A stretch of 7,317 bases of DNA, taken from NCBI GenBank assembly GCA_003140115.1, contig PLIQ01000657.1:1-7317 (forward strand), given 5' to 3'. This document shows positions 5,559-7,317 of the stretch, piece by piece. The translations under genes and the position numbers were made by a program. This DNA comes from Actinomycetota bacterium (GTDB lineage: Bacteria > Actinomycetota > Actinomycetes > Streptosporangiales > Streptosporangiaceae). A model generated the notes under the pieces. The model had not been told where the DNA came from. It did no database searches and saw only the letters and a list, made by a program, of their open reading frames with translations. Positions within the stretch are counted from its first letter, which is position 1. Each line of letters begins with the position of its first letter.

Positions 5559-6505
5559 TGCTGGTTTCCCTCCGGGGTGAGGTCGGCATCCAGGAACGGC
5601 TCCACCGCGGCGGCCAGGCGTTCGGGGTTCGCGGCCAGCTCGAGGTGGCCGCCGTGGTAGACGTGCAGCCGGCTGCGCGGTATCAGCCAGCGCATGATCC
5701 GCGCGTTGATCACCGGGATGATCGGGTCGTCGTCGCCGGCCAGGATCAAGGTGGGCGGCCGCAGCTTCGGCAGAAACGGCAGACTGGTCCAGCCGAGCAT
5801 CGAGATCAGCTGGTAGTAGTAGCCCCGGGGCGGGCCCAGCCGGGTGGTGGCGTGCAGCAGGTCACGGGCCACGATCGGGTCTTTGCGCGCGCTGCCCCCG
5901 TACAGCTCGCCGGCCACCTGGGCCGCGTATCCCGGATCCCGGTGGCGTCGCGGCGTGAGCATGCGCAGCAGGACCCACGGACGCCCGGGAACCATGAGCG
6001 CGCCGGGCGCGGTCGCCACCAGCACCAGGCGTCGCACCCGGCCCGGGCGGCTCAGCGCGAACTGCTGCGCGAGCCCGCCTCCCCAGGAGATACCCAGGAC
6101 GTCGGCCTGCTCGTAGCCGAGCTCGTCGAGCAGGCCGGCCAGCATCGACGGCAGCGTGGCCAGGTGGTAGGGGACGACCGGGGCCGGCGAGCCGCCGATG
6201 CCCGGCATGTCGAACCGGATGACCGGCCGCCGCGGGTCGAGCACGTCGACGAACGGCTGGAATAGCTCCAGGCTGGCCCCGATGCCGTTGCACAGCAGCA
6301 GCGGCGGCCAGCCCGCGGTCCCCTCCCGCACCGAGACCCGGATGGTACGGCCGCCGGCCGTCAGGACCCTCATCCGCTCGGACGGCCCGGGCGATCCGCC
6401 CCGCCGTAGCCGGCCCAGGACCCGGCCCAGGCCGGATCCCGGGCGGGCTTGGTCTTCTCCGGCGTCTTCTCCGGCCGGCCCGGGCAGGGCCTGGTCAGCG
6501 GTCAT
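5555..6505 (-). CDS. phaZ: Intracellular PHA depolymerase (alpha/beta hydrolase)
   Basis: Hydrolyses stored polyhydroxyalkanoate at the granule surface, releasing 3-hydroxyacids. From residue about 45 the protein follows the intracellular medium-chain-length PHA depolymerase of Pseudomonas as I remember it: N-G-I-G-A-S-L-E-L-F-Q-P-F (73-85), F-D-M-P-G-I-G-G-S (98-106), nucleophile box G-I-S-W-G-G with Ser140, M-V-P-G (171-174), Y-G-G (202-204), G-W-T-S (238-241), L-A-G-D-D-D-P-I-I-P with the acid among Asp258-260, and G-G-H-L with His287. The triad is intact and there is no signal peptide, fitting an intracellular enzyme. Residues 1-44 are an unmatched Gly/Pro/Arg/acid-rich extension containing two tandem duplications. 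ATG at 6373 (Met45, M-R-V-L) matches the usual family start; ATG at 6505 gives an 11-bp overlap with phaC. Neither has a strong RBS. The ACAD gene follows with a 4-bp overlap. Confidence 0.88.
   Translation of the reverse strand: MTADQALPGPAGEDAGEDQARPGSGLGRVLGRLRRGGSPGPSERMRVLTAGGRTIRVSVREGTAGWPPLLLCNGIGASLELFQPFVDVLDPRRPVIRFDMPGIGGSPAPVVPYHLATLPSMLAGLLDELGYEQADVLGISWGGGLAQQFALSRPGRVRRLVLVATAPGALMVPGRPWVLLRMLTPRRHRDPGYAAQVAGELYGGSARKDPIVARDLLHATTRLGPPRGYYYQLISMLGWTSLPFLPKLRPPTLILAGDDDPIIPVINARIMRWLIPRSRLHVYHGGHLELAANPERLAAAVEPFLDADLTPEGNQQ
5568..5573 (-). promoter_or_regulatory. Ribosome binding site of the ACAD gene, inside phaZ
   Basis: GGAGGG on the minus strand lies nine bases before the ACAD ATG (5558), within the last codons of phaZ. 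With the ATGA stop/start overlap this supports translational coupling and confirms the start. Confidence 0.75.
6410..6433. repeat. 12-bp tandem duplication (11/12 identical) in the phaZ 5' region
   Basis: CCGGCCCAGGAC (6410-6421) is followed directly by CCGGCCCAGGCC (6422-6433). In phaZ it encodes G-L-G-R then V-L-G-R. It keeps frame and sits in the N-terminal extension upstream of Met45. Confidence 0.8.
6452..6475. repeat. Perfect 12-bp tandem duplication in the phaZ 5' region
   Basis: GTCTTCTCCGGC occurs twice in direct succession (6452-6463 and 6464-6475). In phaZ it encodes A-G-E-D twice. Exact identity, including codon choice, points to a recent slippage duplication; the copy number may vary between strains. 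Confidence 0.85.
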
Positions 6506-7317
6506 AGACGTACGTTCCAGGCGCCGCGCCGAGCGGCGGCAGCCCGCCGCCGCCCAGTTCCTCGGGCGCGGCCTGCTCTTTACCGCAGCGCTCGGTCAGC
6601 CAGGCCGCGTAGTCCGGCCACCAGGACCCGTGCAAGGTCTCGGCCCGGCGCAGCCACTCCTGGGGATCCTCCGGGCACTCCTTGGCCATCTGGTACCTGG
6701 CCTTCTCGTTGCCCGGCGGATTGACCATCGCGGCCACGTGCCCGCTGGTCGACAGCAGGAACCGGGGCCGGCCGCCCAGCAGCTGGGTCGTCCGGTAGCA
6801 GGCCTGCCAGGGACAGATGTGGTCGGTGATCCCGGCGACGATGTAGCTGTCCCGGTCGACCGCGGCCAGGTCCACCGGTGAGCCGAGCATGGTCGCGCCG
6901 CCGGGCTCGACCAGGGCGTTTTTCGCGCCCAGCTCGAGGAAGTCCCGGTGCAGGCCCGCGGTCATCCGGGTGGTGTCCGCGTTCCAGAACAGGATGTCGA
7001 ACGCCGCTGGCTTCTTGCCGAGCAGGTAGTTGTTGACCCAGTAGTTCCAGATCAGGTCGTTCGGGCGCAGCCAGGCGAACACCTCGGCCAGCGACCGGCC
7101 GTCCAGGTAGCCGCGGGCGCGGGACGAGGCCTCGGCCAGCTTCGCGGTCCGCTCGTCGATGACCGCGCTGGCCAGGCCCGCGTGCGCCTGGTCCAGCACG
7201 GTGACCATCAGGGTGAACGCGGCGAGCCGGTCCTGCTGGCCCGTCTGCGCCAGGTGCGCGGCCACCATCGCCGCGATGATGCCGCCGGACCAGGTCCCGA
7301 CCAGCGCGGTCTGCTCG
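6495..7317 (-). CDS. phaC: PHA synthase (PhaC) C-terminal part, with Trp in place of the catalytic Cys; 5' end cut by window
   Basis: Polyhydroxyalkanoate synthases polymerise (R)-3-hydroxyacyl-CoA on cytoplasmic granules. The frame is open to the window edge; about 274 residues are visible, roughly half of a 560-600 aa protein, so the ATG at 7268 is internal. Family hallmarks: V-T-V-L-D, F-A-W-L-R-P-N-D-L-I-W-N-Y-W-V-N-N-Y-L-L-G, P-A-F-D-I-L-F-W-N-A-D-T-T-R, G-I-T-D-H-I-C-P-W-Q (catalytic Asp at 6822-6824, then His), S-T-S-G-H (catalytic His at 6738-6740), V-N-P-P-G-N and the end A-P-G-T-Y-V. The nucleophile box, normally G-x-C-x-G-G, reads G-T-W-S-G-G: the Cys codon is TGG (7290-7292). Spacings of 156 residues to Asp and 28 to His equal those I recall for Pseudomonas PhaC1 (Cys296, Asp452, His480), so the alignment is secure. 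As written it should lack polymerase activity. It is the upstream gene of the phaZ-ACAD operon. Confidence 0.9.
   Translation of the reverse strand, partial: EQTALVGTWSGGIIAAMVAAHLAQTGQQDRLAAFTLMVTVLDQAHAGLASAVIDERTAKLAEASSRARGYLDGRSLAEVFAWLRPNDLIWNYWVNNYLLGKKPAAFDILFWNADTTRMTAGLHRDFLELGAKNALVEPGGATMLGSPVDLAAVDRDSYIVAGITDHICPWQACYRTTQLLGGRPRFLLSTSGHVAAMVNPPGNEKARYQMAKECPEDPQEWLRRAETLHGSWWPDYAAWLTERCGKEQAAPEELGGGGLPPLGAAPGTYVYDR

Noticed and set aside
3679..5589. 636-codon open frame on the - strand spanning the divergent region and the ACAD
   Set aside because: It is out of frame with the ACAD, Arg/Gly/Pro-rich, runs antisense to the tautomerase gene and shows no family motif; a frame shadow.
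4233..5660. 475-codon open frame on the + strand opposite the ACAD
   Set aside because: Composition typical of antisense shadow (His/Gln/Arg/Val-rich) and no domain. It begins inside the tautomerase gene in another frame.
7266..7268. ATG at 7268 as the start of phaC
   Set aside because: The frame stays open upstream and encodes the nucleophile-box region, conserved in PhaC. The Met lies within an alpha helix after that box.
1..7317. CRISPR array, tRNA/rRNA gene, phage or transposon module
   Set aside because: No spaced direct-repeat array, no tRNA-like cloverleaf and no recombinase or transposase frame was seen. Base and codon use look uniform across the genes.

Overview
The window is very GC-rich with strongly GC-biased third codon positions, and its proteins resemble actinobacterial family members. 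The source is most likely a high-GC actinobacterium; I cannot name a genus. Five genes fill almost all of the 7.3 kb, two of them cut by the window edges. The only non-coding stretch of note is a 173-base divergent intergenic region, and nothing over 300 bases is empty.

Layout, left to right. (1) The C-terminal nine tenths or so of a cation diffusion facilitator (CDF) metal transporter, + strand, ending at 887. (2) On the - strand (884-3799), a large two-part FAD plus Fe-S oxidoreductase of the D-lactate / D-2-hydroxyacid dehydrogenase type; its stop codon overlaps the transporter's stop. (3) A divergent intergenic region (3800-3972) holding a 53-bp imperfect dyad with a TACGAT -10-like hexamer facing outward on each side. 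(4) On the + strand, a small tautomerase-superfamily protein of the cis-3-chloroacrylate dehalogenase (cis-CaaD) kind (3973-4347). (5) Converging on it, a - strand gene cluster read right to left: the 3' part of a PHA synthase (phaC), an intracellular PHA depolymerase (phaZ) and a glutaryl-CoA-dehydrogenase-like acyl-CoA dehydrogenase (ACAD). phaC/phaZ overlap by up to 11 bp and phaZ/ACAD by 4 bp (ATGA), so these three are very probably one translationally coupled operon.

How they work together (inference). The right half is a storage-polymer module: PhaC polymerises (R)-3-hydroxyacyl-CoA, PhaZ releases hydroxyacids, and the ACAD links the carbon to beta-oxidation. The left half looks like separate 2-hydroxyacid and small-acid metabolism, with the dehydrogenase and the tautomerase sharing one regulatory region.

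The most unusual observation is in the PHA synthase. Where the family has its catalytic cysteine (G-x-C-x-G-G), this copy reads G-T-W-S-G-G, while the catalytic Asp and His are kept at class II-like spacing. Either the protein is a catalytically dead or repurposed PhaC, or there is a base error near the window edge. Further points of interest are the regulatory dyad, the substituted active sites of the tautomerase and the ACAD, and a repeat-bearing N-terminal extension on PhaZ.
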